Assembly (NCBI GenBank): GCA_946699065.1
Contig: CAMPDV010002033.1
Span: 1-64,000 of the forward strand
Direction of reading: 5' to 3'
Source: Loxodes magnus
Taxonomy: Eukaryota; Ciliophora; Karyorelictea; Loxodida; Loxodidae
Length of the DNA: 64,000 nt
Shown: positions 23,061 to 36,789 of the stretch, one piece after another
Layout: each line of letters opens with the position of its first letter
Numbering within the stretch: position 1 is the stretch's first letter
Translations under genes and position numbers: made by a program
Notes under the pieces: generated by a model
Databases searched by the model: none
The model's input: the letters and a program-made list of their open reading frames with translations, nothing else
Told to the model about the DNA's origin: nothing

Positions 23061-26000
23061 ATGAAGATATCCCTTTAATCCTTTATCTTTATTTACACTA
23101 TTTTTGCCTTCTTTCCTGGTTCCAAAGCTCAAGTTTAATAAGTATATGTAACTACAGCTGAAATATTCTAAGAGTTAAATGTTTCTGAATAAATTGGAAC
23201 TAAAGAATATCCTTTTACTGATTTATCAGCTGCTATTTACTAGTCAAAGGAGAATTAATCAGTATAAATGTTTATATCCCCTCATAATCATAAACTTGAT
23301 TGCTTAAATTAAGTTTATAACAAAGAATCCTGTGAGATTGTTAGAGGTGGATCTGGTTGATTAGGCTCTAAAAAAATAGCAATATAGACATATTAAGAGT
23401 GTGGAGATGATTAAGAATCAGCAATGTGCTACAAGAAGAATAGCACAGCAGTAATATTAGTTTAATATCCTGGACTAGTAATAAATCTTTAGTAAGATGT
23501 ATTCATAATGAAAAATCTCATTATTTCAGGAGAATAAATGCCATCTTTATATCCAGATTCTTGATATAATGGATATATTTATCCATATCATAACTTCATA
23601 TAGATAAACTAATCCAGTCTAACCATTAATCACACTATTTTAAGAGACTTCATAGTAGACTTTCATTTTTAATTGGAAGATGATTTCTTAATTGAAGAAG
23701 AAAGCGAATTAGAATAAAATTAAACAGAATACATTAGATATCTTGTCTTAACAATAAATTCAAACTTAACAATAATAAATAGCTAATTTTCAGGTATTAA
23801 AGGAAATACTCTTTTTAGTGGTTAAAGTAACCTGATAATAAGAAATTCTATATTTGAGTATAGCAAGTCATTTAAAAGCATGCTTTACAACTATAATACA
23901 TCTTTAATAATATAAAACTCCTCATTTACATTAAACTATTGCGATTATGGAGTTTTATATTCTGAATATTCTAATTTAATGATGCTTGACAATTTATTCC
24001 TCAACAATTAAAACTTTAATAAAGGTGCTGCTCTTTATGTCAGAAAAACTAGAATTATAGTCTCAAATTCTTAATTTATTGGAAATTAAGCAATATTTGG
24101 AGGTGCAATTTACCTAGAGAATTCAACGTGTGAGATTATAGAAAACAGCTAGTTTATTAAAAACAGGAATTTTGAGAGGGGCGGAGCAATTTATTTATAA
24201 AATGCGAGAATAAACTTAATCATAAATACTTAGTTTAAGCAGAATTACGCTAACTATGGAGCATCTATTTATAGTAGCTCTTCTAATATAAGTTCAGTTT
24301 AAGATAGTTAGTTTGAAGAGAATAAAAGCTAACTTGGAGATTTTTATTTAGAAAATTCAAACATTCAATACATTTAAAATATATTAGCTAAGGGAAATTC
24401 AGCTTAAGAGGGAGGTTTTTTGTATTTGAAATAATCTTAAATTGATTATATTGATAATAGTTAATTTTTTAATAACAAAGCTGAATAAAACGGAGGAGTT
24501 CTATATTTTAATAAAAGTAATATAAGTATAGCAATATAAAGATGCCTATTTTATAATAATAGTGCTGAATAGTTTAATGGAGGCTGCTTTTATTTGGAAT
24601 ATTCTAAAATAAATTTAGTTTAGAATAATAAGTTCGAACTAAATAAAGCCTAGAATGGGAATGCTATTTATAGTTAAAATTAGACTATTATTAATTTAAT
24701 ATTTAACTGCTCTTTTACTAATAACAGTGCATAATAAATGGGAGGCTCTATTTTTATATCTTAAAAGTCTAAGATTATTATTATCTCTAACAATTTTATT
24801 TCCAGAAACTAAGCAATAGATTACCAATAGAAAGGAGGATTCTTAGCCTTATCAAATTCAGAAATCACGCTAATAGAAAGCAACATTTTTTCTGAAAATG
24901 TTGCTTAATAGCAAGGAGGAGTATTTTATCTTATAGAGAAGTCTAAAATAGAAAAAATAGAAAATAACTAATTTATCAAAAACTAAGCCAATAATGGAGG
25001 CTCCTTTTATCTTGACGATTCAACAATCAATCTAATTTAAAACAGTTAATTTGATTAAAATAAAGCTTACGATAGTGGAGGAGCTTTATTTTCAGGTTAT
25101 TAGGCTGTTATTGAAGAAATTAAAAATTGTTAGTTTGATAATAATACAGCATAACAAAAAGGAGGAGCTATTTATTTAGAATCTTCTTTTGTAAGCAGAA
25201 TAGTAAATATAAGTGCTTAGAGTAATCAAGCTAGCTCTGGAAGAGGAGGATTTATATATTCGCAAGATTCACAAATTTAGATATTGGAAAACAATATTTA
25301 TAATAAGAATGAAGCATAGAAAGGAGGAGTCTTCTACTTTGAAAACTAGATTAATTAATAATTAACAAAGATAGTAAATAGTTCATTCCAATATAATAGA
25401 GCTAAGCAAGGAAGTGTTGGCTATTTAAAATTATTCTCTTTAGATATTTAAAAAATAGAAATTTAATATAACAAAGCAACTGAAAATGGAAGTTTGTTTA
25501 TAGAATAAAGCAAAGCTACTATATTAGAAATTTAAGTACACAATAATACAGCAGTCAAAGGAGCATTTATTTATGCTATAAAATCAAGAATTTATATAGA
25601 AAATATTTAAAGTAGTTAAAATTATGCTGAAGATAGTGGAGGCTTAATTTACTAAGAAGCTAGCATTCTATCAATTTCATATTTAAAAATACGAGAAAGC
25701 TATGCTAAATACGGTTCTTGTTTTTATTTATCAGCTGGAAGTTAAGTCGAAATATAATGAAGTGATTTTGAAGCGAATGAAGTATACGATAATGGAGTAA
25801 TAATATTTGGAACTTCATCTAATATAAGTATCTAATAGAGTAAGATAAAAGCTAACTATGCTAAAGTTGGTAATTTATTCTATTTATTCCAATCATATTT
25901 GCAATTATTCGAAACTTAAGTCATATAAAACTAAGCTATGAAATCTATTTTTTACTTAAGCTCTTCCAATCTTAATCTAACATCAGTTGGTATGTCTGAT

Positions 26001-29000
26001 AATAATGTTTCTTTAGGATCCTTAGTAGATATACTGATAGGTGATAGTTTATTACTAAACAAATGTGCTATTAGGAATAATTAAGTGAGTTTTTTGATGA
26101 AAGAAGCTAGTCTTCATTTAATTGTTATAAACAAAACAGAATTTAGGAATAACTAAATAAGAACCTTGCTTATAGTAACTAAAGATGCTCAAATACAAAT
26201 ATAAGAAAGCTCCTTTATAGCAAACTAAGTTGATAGTGGAATTTTAATTGAAGTTACTAATTAGATTCTTAAGTTAATTAGTTGCACTTTAATTTAAAAC
26301 TAAGTTAGATAAGGTTCTTTAATCTCTCTTAAAAACTCTTTAGTTTTGCTTTAAAACACTACATTTTAAGCAAACACTGCATCTAATGGTGCTTCAATTA
26401 CATCCTAATTTTCAATTTTAGAAATAATAGATTGTCTGTTTTTAAATAATGAAGCTTAAAATCAAGGAGGAGTAATAGAAGCTAACATGAATATTATTTA
26501 GATAAATAAATGCTAGTTCATTGAAAATAAAGCTAAGAATGGAGCAGTCTTATCATTTACTTAAGTATAAGCTACTATACAATAAATTAACGCAAGCTAT
26601 AATAAAGCTGAAATAGGAGGATTTATTAAGGCAGATTAATCAAGCATACAGTTTATTTAATCAACCTTTAATAACAACTAAGCTAACTAAGGAGCTGTGT
26701 TTTTCATCTAGCAATCTACTTTAATTTTTAAAGAAATTATGTGCTAGTAAAATTTAGCGAAAGATAAAGGAGGAGTTGGCTATATGTTTTAAGATAGTTT
26801 ATTCAGGATGGAAAACTCTACTATTAATTAGAATAAAGGTTTTGATGGAGCCTTCTTATATGCTTAGAACTCTTAATTCATAATAATAAACTCAGAAGTA
26901 ATAAATAATACAGCTTATTCTATGGGAATTATTAATTTATGAATTTCAAGCTTATAATAGCCAAGTATCCTAAAATAAGTAAGAATAAGTGATAATGATG
27001 GATAATCATCTATAGTATTTGTGTACTAAAGTTAGCTAAAAATACAGAGGATAGTAGTAAGTAAAAATAAAGGACTTAAATAGACTTCAGGTATTTTAGG
27101 GTAATACTCGAAAATAAGTATAAATGGATCTACTTTTGAAGATCAAAAGGGATACACTGGAGCGTTTATTTATAGTGACCTTTATTCTGAAATAGAAATA
27201 AATAATAGTTGGTTTAGAAATGGAGAAGGAGAATATGAAGGAGGAGCAATTTATGTAAGATAAAGTTAGTTAAGTATGAATTAGGTTAGGTTTGAGAATA
27301 TGAGAGGAGGTAAAGGAGGAGTAATTTATGGGTTTGAATCAAATATGAGTCTGGAGAAAATAGATTTTGTTAATAGTACTTCTAGTTATGGAGCAGTAGT
27401 TTATGCATAAAAAAGTAGTAAATTATGAATTGAAGATAGTAGAATTGAAGACTTCTAAGATACTGGTTTAGTTATAGAAGAAAGTGAATTAAATTTAAGT
27501 GACGTAAAGTTTGAGAGAGGAGTAAGTAATAATAGTTATGGGTCTGCTATTTATGCATTGAATTCTTAGATGAATATGAGTAACTGTATTTGTTAAAATT
27601 AGAGATCAGTATAAGGTTCTTGTTTTGCTATAGTGAATGATGATCTGAAATATAATTACTTAATTAAGAATAATATCTTTTAAGATTGTATAGCAACTGA
27701 ACATGGAGGAGTTGGTTACTGCTTGAATGGTAATATAACTTTTAAGTAAAATGTATTTTAGAATAATAAAATAGATGGTTAGAAGTAATTTGCTTCTAAA
27801 GGTGGAGCATTAAGATTAGTATGTGATAAGAAATAAATTTGTAACTATACATTACAAAATAATTCCTTTATCCATAATTCTGTTACTACTAATGTAGGGG
27901 AAGGAGGAGCTATTTCTTTTCAAGCTACTCTTCCTACTTTTATACCCCATCTCAATACCTCTTCCATATGCACGCTATTTATCAATAATTCTGCTTATTA
28001 TGGAAATCATTTAGCTGCCTTTGGCTACCAGTTAAGTAATACCTATATCTCTGATGTGCTAGGTCATTGCTATTAAAATAAGTCTTCAAGATAATTAGTA
28101 GACTAGTTACCTGGATTTCCTATAGAAGAAAGAAAACTCTACATTACTGATGTTTATGGTTAGCTAGTAAAAACTGATAATACTTCTAATTTGTAAATAG
28201 AATCAGTAGATAAAAAATAAGTTACTTTTACAGGTAAAACATTAATATAAGCTGAATTGGGTGTTTTTTATATAAATGATTTAACTATAAATACTAAGCC
28301 AGATAGTGATGCAATTTTGTAGCTTAGTACTGATGCAATAGATTTAAAAAACTTACCTTAAAATCTATAAATTTAAAATAAAATTTAAATGAAAGTTCAT
28401 TTTTCTAATTGTCTTGTAGGTTAAATATTAGTTAATGGTAAACAGTGCTAGAATTGCTTTTATGGATAATATTCTTTAAATTAAAGTGACACTTATTGCA
28501 AAGGATGTTTTGAAGGTGCAACATGTTATGGAAGTAACTTAATAGTTCCAAATAAAGGATATTGAAGATATAGTTTTAGCGTAGATAAAGTACATAAATG
28601 TTCTAATGATTAAGCTTGCTTAGGAACTTCTTTATCTAATTAATATATAATAGATTATCTAGATAAAACTAATGAAATATCAAGATAAAAAATGTTAAAT
28701 GAAACAAATATATAAGGATATTGTGCTGGAGGATATAAGGGAATTTTATGTGATTTATGCGAGGAAGGGTGATCTAAAGATGGACTCAACAAATGCTAAA
28801 AGTGTTAAAATGATAAAAGTAATATAATTTATGGAATATGTATCATAATGATATTTATATTCTTCATATTATATTTAGTTAAATCTACTTTATTGTCAGC
28901 TAGGAAATAGGATAATCACTTAGGAGTGTATTTCAAAATTCTTTCTAACTATATGTAATTTTCAGCTTTAATACAGAACTTTAAATTTAATTGGCCAGAT

Positions 29001-30689
29001 ACTTTTAATAACTTGTTTACATTTAATTAGAGTTATATATCAGCAACATCTAATATTGTAAACTTTGAATGTCTTTAATAAGAAGGTGAGTAGAAATATT
29101 ACAGTAAAGTAACAGGTAGCATCTCTCTTCCCTTTATAATTTTGATTATTACTTTTCTGTTTATTTGAATATAGTCACTAGTAACAAGAAAACCTATCAA
29201 AAAGCCTATCTTAATAACAGTAATGAGTGTTTCCTTTTTTTAAATTTATTCAAGTTTAATACTGACTATTCAAAGTTCTTTTAGTTGCTACAATATTAAT
29301 AATGATGTGTTTGTTTTGAATGCTTATACATAAATTATATGCTGATAAGGAAATCATCTTTAATATATCTTAACAATTGCTTTGCCAGCGTTCATATTAT
29401 ACATAGTAGCTATTCCTCTCATAATCATCCTTTATTTACACAAGAATAGAAGACTAGTTCGTACTTATAAAATAAAGACTTAATTTGGATTTCTAACAAT
29501 CGGATACAAAGACTAGTTTTATTACTGAGAATTCGTAAAAATATACTAGAAGTTTATAATTTCATCAGTTTTCATCTTTCTACAAAACACTAATGTAATA
29601 TTCTAATTCTGATGTCTTACTTCTGTCATATTTGTCTTCATAATGCTTTAGCTAAAGTTTCAGCCTTATGTTAAATATGAACTAAATTAGATGGAAAAAT
29701 ATTACTTATTCATCTCTATTATTTTACTTTATATAGGCATTTATTTTGAGTCAGGTGAAAGTCATATTATTATAGATATGGCAGTATTTATTCTGCTTGT
29801 ATTGGCTAATCTTTTCTTCCTAGTTAATCTAATTTATTACATTTTAGCTGAGTTTAGCATCCAGATTCTTAGGAAATCACTTAAATGGTATTTTCTCCTT
29901 GGATTTTTTAAGAACAAGACTAAGATATTTTATATAATGGAGAATCTAGAAAATGCAAAGGAAAAAAAGAAATAAAAGAATAGTAAGGAAAGCAAAGCTA
30001 AACTAATAAGAGCATAATAACTATTATAAGAATAACAAAATTAGATAGTACTCTAAGGCTGAAAAAAATAAAGGAGCAAACAATTATATAAGCTATTTGA
30101 TTATTATGAGGAAGTAGAATTTTTGAGCTTTATAGAGAAAAAATTAATTCCTAATTATAACTTTTCCTAACTATTTTTGCAGGTTGTAAAGAATAAAAAT
30201 AATACTGTAGAAAACTACTGAAATCAAAGGATTAATATGTTCTTTTCAGAATAATAAGAATTAGATAACAATCTTGAGGAAAATTAAGAAGAAGAAAAAA
30301 TTTAGAATTTGAATCCGTATCAAGATGTACCATCAAATCAAGAAAAAAGTAAATCTTATTTGAAAAGTTAATACTAGAATAAATAAAAAAGGAAAAATTA
30401 ATTCTCTCTAAGTATAATAACAGAAGAAATAGAAAAAAAAACTTAAAAAAATAGTTATCAGTAGAAAGGCCAAGATTAAATAGCTAAAGATAAATAAAAT
30501 ATTAATTGAAGTAGTTAAGATTTATTAGAAAAAGGAATAAAAAATATTGATACAAACTAAAATCAAAGTTAGAATCTTTCGTTGGAAATAACTTAGGATG
30601 AATACAATATTTTGGGTTAAAAAGAATAAATTAAAAAAATCTTTTTAAAAAGAGTAAAGATTCAAGATAAGGACCAATCTCATCTGTGA
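23061..30689 (+). CDS. very large beta-helix repeat membrane protein
   Basis: One uninterrupted frame of 2,543 codons with TAA/TAG as Gln and TGA as Trp (for example GSGWLGSKK); several internal landmarks confirm the frame. Residues 1-23 form a signal peptide (MKISLQSFIFIYTIF...SKA). Residues ~150-1700 are many short repeats of the type N-x-F-x-N-N-x-A-x-x-G-G-x-(I/L/F)-Y, as in right-handed beta-helices and polymorphic outer-membrane protein repeats. A Cys-rich growth-factor-receptor-like module follows (~1790-1910; GYKGILCDLCEEGW). About 7-8 membrane segments lie at ~1920-2260, then a Gln/Lys/Glu-rich cytoplasmic tail. Ciliates have large families of such surface proteins. Role unknown; adhesion or sensing is a guess. 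The TGA at 30687 is the likely terminator. Confidence 0.85.
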
Positions 30690-31255
30690 GATATAAACTT
30701 AAAAAACTTAATTCTTTAAAATATTAATAAAATAAAATAAAATAAAATAAAAGACTCTTAGAATATTATATAAATATATTTTTAATTATATCTATAAATT
30801 ATATACAATAGCTTAGTTCTAGTATTAGGATAACTTCAAATGGATTAATATTCAAATTTCCAAATTATTATTTATTAACCCAAACTTTTTTATACATAAA
30901 ATAATTGTTAGTTTAATTCTTTAATTATTAATATAATATAATATAAATAACTTAGTAAATTTGAATATTGTTCATATAACTTATCTAACTTTTTAAAATT
31001 ATAATGAATATATTATTTTAATATCGCTTTATTAACTAAATAAAACTAATTTTAATTTATTAAGCTATTTATTTATATTTTTTGAAAATAAAGCATAAAT
31101 TATTTTTTATATTTAATTCGTTCTGTTAAAGTTTTATAATTTATAATTTAAACAAAATTAATAAATATTAAATTTATTATTTTATTTTCCTTTAAAAAAT
31201 TATGAAAATTGTAAAATTAATGTAATTTAATTTATAAGGTTATAAAATATTAAAG
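30690..31255. other. AT-rich 3' flank of the large membrane gene, with an (AAAAT)n run
   Basis: There is a short AAAAT tandem run near 30730-30750, then A/T-rich DNA. No gene was recognised. Confidence 0.5.
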
Positions 31256-31948
31256 TCAAGGAATATTTGAAAGCCATTGACTCTCCTCTTTTATATCTAG
31301 CCTGTTTTTAGGTAAATTTTTACTGATTTTTTGTTCAGAAGTTAGTAGGATCCATAATAAGTTGATAAAGTTTTTAATATTATCCATTATTCTATTATAA
31401 CTTCGTTATTATTCTTCCTAATTATTTTTATTTTTTTTATCCCTTACCAAAACATTCTTGACCTAAAGATAATTTGAAACACAAAAATATTAATTCTTTC
31501 GATGAATTTTAATATTTAAAAATATTGCTACTTTTCTTTTCTTTTCTTTTCATCAGTATATCAGATTCGTTTTCTGCTATGTTTTTTTTTCAATCTCCAT
31601 TTTAGATATAGTTTTTTAATATATTTCTGTACTATAAATTGATTCTTACGAATAGTCTGTTAGCTTTACTTACTGAGAAAAATTTTTTTTTAATTAATTT
31701 TAGTAATTCAAGCATTCAATCTGATTACATCATTAAGCTTAAAGATCTCTTTCTAGTTCATCATTCTTTTTTATAGATTTTAACAGATTTCCTCAAGCCT
31801 TAAATTATTTTTTTTAATTGGCAAACTCTCTTTAAATTCTCATACTATAACGCCAACCCCCAACGTCCATTTTTTTTTCAATTTTTTATAATTATCTTAC
31901 TTCTGCTTACAATGAAGCTTTCTCTAATTGTTAAGGATTAGATTCCAT
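31256..31948 (-). CDS. hypothetical helical protein, 230 residues
   Basis: Minus-strand frame from ATG at 31946-31948 to TGA at 31256-31258. It begins MESNPQQLEKASLQAEVRQL, continues with KKMDVGGWRYSMRIQREF and a coiled-coil-like Lys/Glu-rich middle, and ends near KEESQWLSNIP. The composition of the first 80 and last 50 residues is protein-like; the middle is low-complexity and contains TGA codons read as Trp, so decay is possible. A pyrimidine-rich plus strand (31480-32000) reflects the Lys/Glu codons. I do not recognise the family; a retroelement-derived origin like its neighbours is possible. Confidence 0.35.
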
Positions 31949-32203
31949 TTTTTTATTTTTAAAATTATTGCTTCTTCTATGCTATACAAAAGCCCTGTTT
32001 CATTTTTTGATTGAATTTTAAAGCAAAAAATCTAAGAGAAATATAATAACTTAGTTTAAGCAGTATAAAGCACGTAAAATAAAAATAAAAACTATATAGA
32101 AATAACTATCAAAACCTAAATTAATCTTAATTTTCATTTAATAAGAGAAAAAACCTTTATTTATACTTAATTTTTTATTATTATTATCAACTAAAAGTTT
32201 AAT

Positions 32204-33000
32204 AAATGTTTGTTTTTCCTGGAATTAAAACCATCTCCAGTTATCCATTTTTTATCGAGGCTAAGATCCTTAACCAATTTTTTATGTAGATGGTTACCAT
32301 TCTCTCTCTATCCACTTAGGTATACTCTGTATCTAATCTTTTTTTGTGAATTCCATTGTTATTTTATAAAAAATCTTGTTAGATCTCTTCAGGTACTTTA
32401 ATCTTCTTGGTTTTTAGTCTTTGTAATAAATGCAGTATTTTATTAGATATTGTGAAGAATTGTAATATCAACACCTCTTTATCTTATATTACTTTTCTAT
32501 TTCGAATAATTAAGCCATCAAATTTTTCCATTTTTCTGACTATCACAGTTCTTTAAATTTCTATTTAATTTATCATTTTATTAGACAATATATCAGTCTT
32601 AATTTCTTCAGTGATCATTAGAACTTCTTAATCTTAATTGTCTAAGGATTAACACCATAGTTGTTCTTATTTTAAGACTCTGTTTATTGCCGTAAGTAAG
32701 TTGTTTCTATTTATAATTATTTAGATTTTGTCATCCATTCTCTTATTTTATCTGAAAGAATGTAATTACTTCATCCTACTTGCTGAGAGTTTTCCTCATT
32801 TTTCGTATTATTCAGATGTAGATTCATTCATCTTTGAAGTTCTTTTCCAATATGTTTATATTCATTTTCCTTGAAACATTAGGAAGATTCCAGTGATTTC
32901 TGGTTTTTGTCTTGTTGTCTAACTTATCTCGTAGTCTAAGTTATCTACTAGTGTTTGTTATAAAGTTTTTTGATGGTTTGTTATTGTGCATTTTGGCAGG
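32204..33000 (-). pseudogene. retroelement-like coding fragment, copy R1
   Basis: This block is homologous to 61700-62390 for about 690 bp (shared NEENSQQVG-like and KKRLDT-(E/Q)-YTQ peptides on the minus strand). In its last 90 bp it is also similar to 1865-1950 in the gag-like insertion. In a protein-like minus-strand frame it reads PEEIQQDF, KKRLDTEYTQVDRERM and ends YIKNWLRILASIKNG. Differences between the copies include frame-changing indels. It is probably a dead piece of the element family that also supplied the 667-2653 insertion. Confidence 0.45.
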
Positions 33001-34153
33001 TTAAATGAATATGATTAAATAAATGTTATCCCTATAATTTTGAGATTTGATCTTCTATAAAAGGTTTTCTTAATAAAGTAGATGTAACTAGTTTGCATAA
33101 GATGAATATGGATTAATGATATTTAGTTAGTTTGTTAGTGTATATTAATGAATAATGATATTAAATGGTTGATTTAATTAAACTATTTTCCTTTTATACA
33201 GTCTTAAGAGAATATTAGTGTAATATATTTTTAATATATTTAAGGAAATGTAAATAAACTTAAGTTTATATTATAAAAAAGAGTACTAATTAAAGCTATT
33301 ATTATAATACAATATAAACTGTTAAATAGTTAGCTCTAATATTAATATTTTCCTATATAGTAAATAATTAATTTATAAGTTAAATAATAAGTTAAATCTA
33401 ACTATTATCCTAATTATTCTATATTCAAATTCTTTAAATTTAATTTAACTAATATATTCAAACACCAAAATATTCAAATATATACCTCATTAATTCAATT
33501 TTACATAAGACTCATCTAATCTATTTACACTTATCAAATTATTTAAACTATCAAAATATAAATCATTATTACAACCTTATAAGCCAGATATTCTCAACCT
33601 TAATATTATAGGCATATTCATTTATTTTCAACCAATCTCTTATGTTTAAATCTAGTCATTCATTTCTTATTAAGTAAGTTATATCATTAATCTAAGGCTA
33701 AGTACCATCAAAATTAATAATTCCTAAATCTAATATTGTTTAGTTTAGAGTAAACTAAACAATAAAATGTACTTCTTAAATCTCTAATTTCATATTATTA
33801 CTCTGTTAAATGTAGAAATCATTTAAATTATTAAAGTGGCTCTTATTTATTAAATAGTAATTAAATGCATTTATTAAATATATTAGAATGGCTTATAATA
33901 GGAGTAAACTTCCTATAATATGTTCTTTTACTTACTCTCTAAAATTCTATTTCAATAGTGAATTTTTATTTAATTTTTTAGCGTCTTAGATAAAATATCT
34001 TCCTTAAACATCTTTTAAATAATTTTATATTTTTACTCAATTTAAGAGAATTTGTTAATTACTAAAAGAAGAGAAACAAGTAATTGCTCATAAGTTAAAA
34101 TGAGAAAAAAATCATTTTATTTAAATAAATTGCAATTATAAATAAATAAGATT
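33001..34153. other. AT-rich intergenic DNA, no gene seen
   Basis: No coding or RNA signal recognised. Confidence 0.5.
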
Positions 34154-34465
34154 AGAGATCGCGTAGCACCTCAATGGTGCGCAGCTCTTTAATAAAGATT
34201 TTTAAAGTAAAAAAAATTATTTTCTGAAGTCTTCCACAGTCTTAGCATCCTTTATGAGTCTTGTCTTCTATAGGGCGTGATTGGAATACTCCCTAATAGA
34301 TCTTAGTATCTGGCATCTTTCATCAATAATGTTACTTGATGCCTCTTTATTCTTTGTCTTCTCTCTTGGCTTCTACCAAGATTCTTATTTGGTTCATCGC
34401 TCATAGGTACTTCCTGGTACCAGATCTTAAGTCAATGTCAGTTGGAGGATTGCTCTCCCTATTTA
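34154..34465 (+). repeat. ~310-bp structured repeat, copy 3
   Basis: It opens AGAGATCGCGTAGCACC-TCAAT-GGTGCGCAGCTCT, where GCACC pairs with GGTGC and AGAG with CTCT, and closes GTCAGTTGGAGGATTGCTC. It is collinear with 15600-15909. The internal hairpin GGTAC-TTCCTG-GTACC (34406-34421) varies in a pairing-preserving way between the copies. Confidence 0.6.
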
Positions 34466-35304
34466 TTTAATATATATAATAAAAGATATGATACCTATAC
34501 TAAACTATTAATATGTAGAACTTTAAATTTATAAATAATACTTTCTAAATCTTAATAAAGGTTGGTATAATAGTTAAAAATAAGTCTAAATAAAATTTTA
34601 ATTATAGGAAATTTAATAAAGTCAAATGACTTAATAATCTTTTAAGACTTCAGAATAAAATCTAAAGCCTATGACGAATTTCTTTTATTTATTTTTTCTA
34701 TCAAATTAAAAAAATTACATATGATATGGTATTTTAGCTTTTATATAAATATATATTCAATAACCTTTTTCTTTGTAAATTAAGCTAGAGAAAGTTAATA
34801 AATATATGTATAAAAAAGGATTTAAGATTAAATTATTCTAAAGAAAAAGATAAATTTTAGAAAAAGGAAACAAAAGATAAATATAAAATATTTAGTTTCT
34901 CTAACTTAAAGCCTAAAATAAAATAAGATACTTATATTCTGTTTATTTAATTTTATTAAGTTTATCAATATTTAAATTATTTATTATTTTTATTTTTCAA
35001 GTTTTTCAATTAAACATTTTGAAAATTTTAAATATCATACTATTAGCTCTGCTATTATTTTAATTATAAATAGCTCAGTCTTAAAATAAGCTTAATTTGA
35101 GTTAAATAGTTTATAATTTTTTAGAAATAGAAAGCCAACAAAGAACAAAATAAACTAAAAATTATGTTTATCTAAAATATCTAAAGAATATATATTAAAT
35201 CAGGATAATTATGAATATAAATGGATATATATATATATATATATATTAAATAATAAACTTTATATCTTTCTTATTTTTTTTTCAAGGTCAACAAATAATT
35301 AAAA
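34466..35304. other. AT-rich DNA with a (TA)n run near 35228
   Basis: No gene recognised. A TA dinucleotide run of about 24 bases lies at 35226-35250, shortly upstream of the small coding island at 35305. Confidence 0.5.
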
Positions 35305-35663
35305 ATGGCACCTAAGAGTAATGATACAAAGAGTAAAATCCTAGTTATTATTTTGGTTATTGTACCCTTTTTATTATTTGCGAGGTGATGTGCCTATTTA
35401 ATTATTCCTGGAAAATGAGACTGCGATTAGGAAGATTAGAATCTAATCTTTCTCAATGTCTGCATTGGATTGAGAGTCGATGGTGGTTTAACACTGTCTA
35501 AAGATTAAGTGAAGAAGATCTATCCTCAAACATAGCTTCTCGTGAAGATATTTTAGTTAGTATTTACTGACTTCTTGAAGCCCAAGATCCTGAGATTTTT
35601 AACATATTTAATATTTTTTTTAATTCAAATTTTAAAGGTTAAAAAAAGGGATTTCTCACTTGA
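35305..35663 (+). CDS. small coding island with a membrane-anchor-like N terminus, frame uncertain
   Basis: GC rises sharply after ATG at 35305. That frame gives MAPKSNDTKSKILVIILVIV plus a hydrophobic stretch (PFLLFAR), that is, a short cytosolic start and one membrane segment. A second frame from ATG at 35388 (overlapping as TGATG) gives MCLFNYSWKMRLRLGRLESN, later SREDILVSIYWLLEAQDPEIF, and ends in a TGA at 35661-35663. Both have protein-like composition. The locus could be a frameshifted single gene, a gene with a tiny intron, or one true frame with a shadow. Family not recognised. Confidence 0.35.
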
Positions 35664-35999
35664 TATTTAATTAACTTATTCTATTTCTATTTTTTAATTT
35701 TTAACTATTATTTATTAATCCAGTAGATATTATAATATTAAATACTTCTATCAAGAGAGATGCTATAATTAATATATATGTAAATAAAGCACTATGAACT
35801 TACAAAAATAAAGAGAAATAATTGGAAGAAGAAATATAATAAATATTAATATAATATAAGATAGAATAAGATTAATTATAGTTCTCCATTAAGAAAAACT
35901 TAAATTTAATCCAATAAACAGTAGTTCATGCTCCCTGCTGTTTAATAAAATGTTTGGGGCTTCAAATTTTAACAAAATTGGAAACTCATATTTCACAGG

Positions 36000-36780
36000 T
36001 TTTCCTTCCTTTCATTTCCAGTCTTGCTTGTCGATCTTTCTTGATTTTATATGATGAACCTATCAGGCTGCAAAACATTCTATTCATTCTAACTTATTCT
36101 CTTTTTTCCTATATTATTCTTGAAACTAATTGATCTATTGCTTCTGTTGGATTATCAACAATTCTAATTTAAGTCTCATTTACTTCTCTAGCAAAAACAT
36201 GTCTTACTAATCTTTAAAAATTTCTCTTTCCAAAGTTATTCTTTAGATACCCCATCCATTAACACTGATTAAATGTTAATTCATTTTAGCCTTGCTTTAA
36301 TTATTATAGTTCTTCTTCTTACTTGCTTGCCCACTAATTCAAATGGATTTAGAAGAATTTTTGTTCGTTCAAAAAATGAAAGAATGTATTTATCTAGCGT
36401 TCTTGTTCACGATTCCGAATTCGTTATGATGATTTTTTCCTCTAGCTTTCTGAGAGCTTCTGGTTAAATGATTAAGATTATTTATCCCTTCCTGGAGGTT
36501 AACGACCATTAGTGCATGTTGAAAAATATTGACTAGCTCAGATCAAAATTCGAAAGTCTACACTTCCTGGCATATGAAAATTTATGCCATTTATACGGCT
36601 TTCTTAAATTGTTGGTGTCTTAGTTCATATTATTTGGTAAATTCTTACCTTTTCTTTTAATTTATCCACTATATTGTTAGGTGGGAATATTTGCCTTGTT
36701 TAGCTCCCTCAACGAAGTTTTAGAAAATTTAGAAGAAGATTGAGTCTAATGAAGTCGAATGCTTAAGAAAAGCAAGTAAT
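36000..36780 (-). pseudogene. unrecognised minus-strand coding-like island
   Basis: GC-richer than its flanks. Minus-strand frames contain protein-like stretches such as ILLNPFELVGKQVRRR, LMDGVSKEQLWKEKFLKI and IRIVDNPTEAIDQLVSRI, but these lie in different frames, so at least one frameshift has occurred. No domain was recognised. Its neighbours are a tubulin remnant and gag-like pieces, so a dead mobile-element gene is plausible. Confidence 0.3.
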
Positions 36781-36789
36781 TAAAAAATA

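Noticed and set aside
35226..35250. (TA)n run as telomere or origin
   Set aside because: A simple dinucleotide run in AT-rich DNA, with no telomere-type repeat anywhere in the window.
36273..36467. 64-codon plus-strand ORF
   Set aside because: It is antisense to a minus-strand coding-like island and has no family support.
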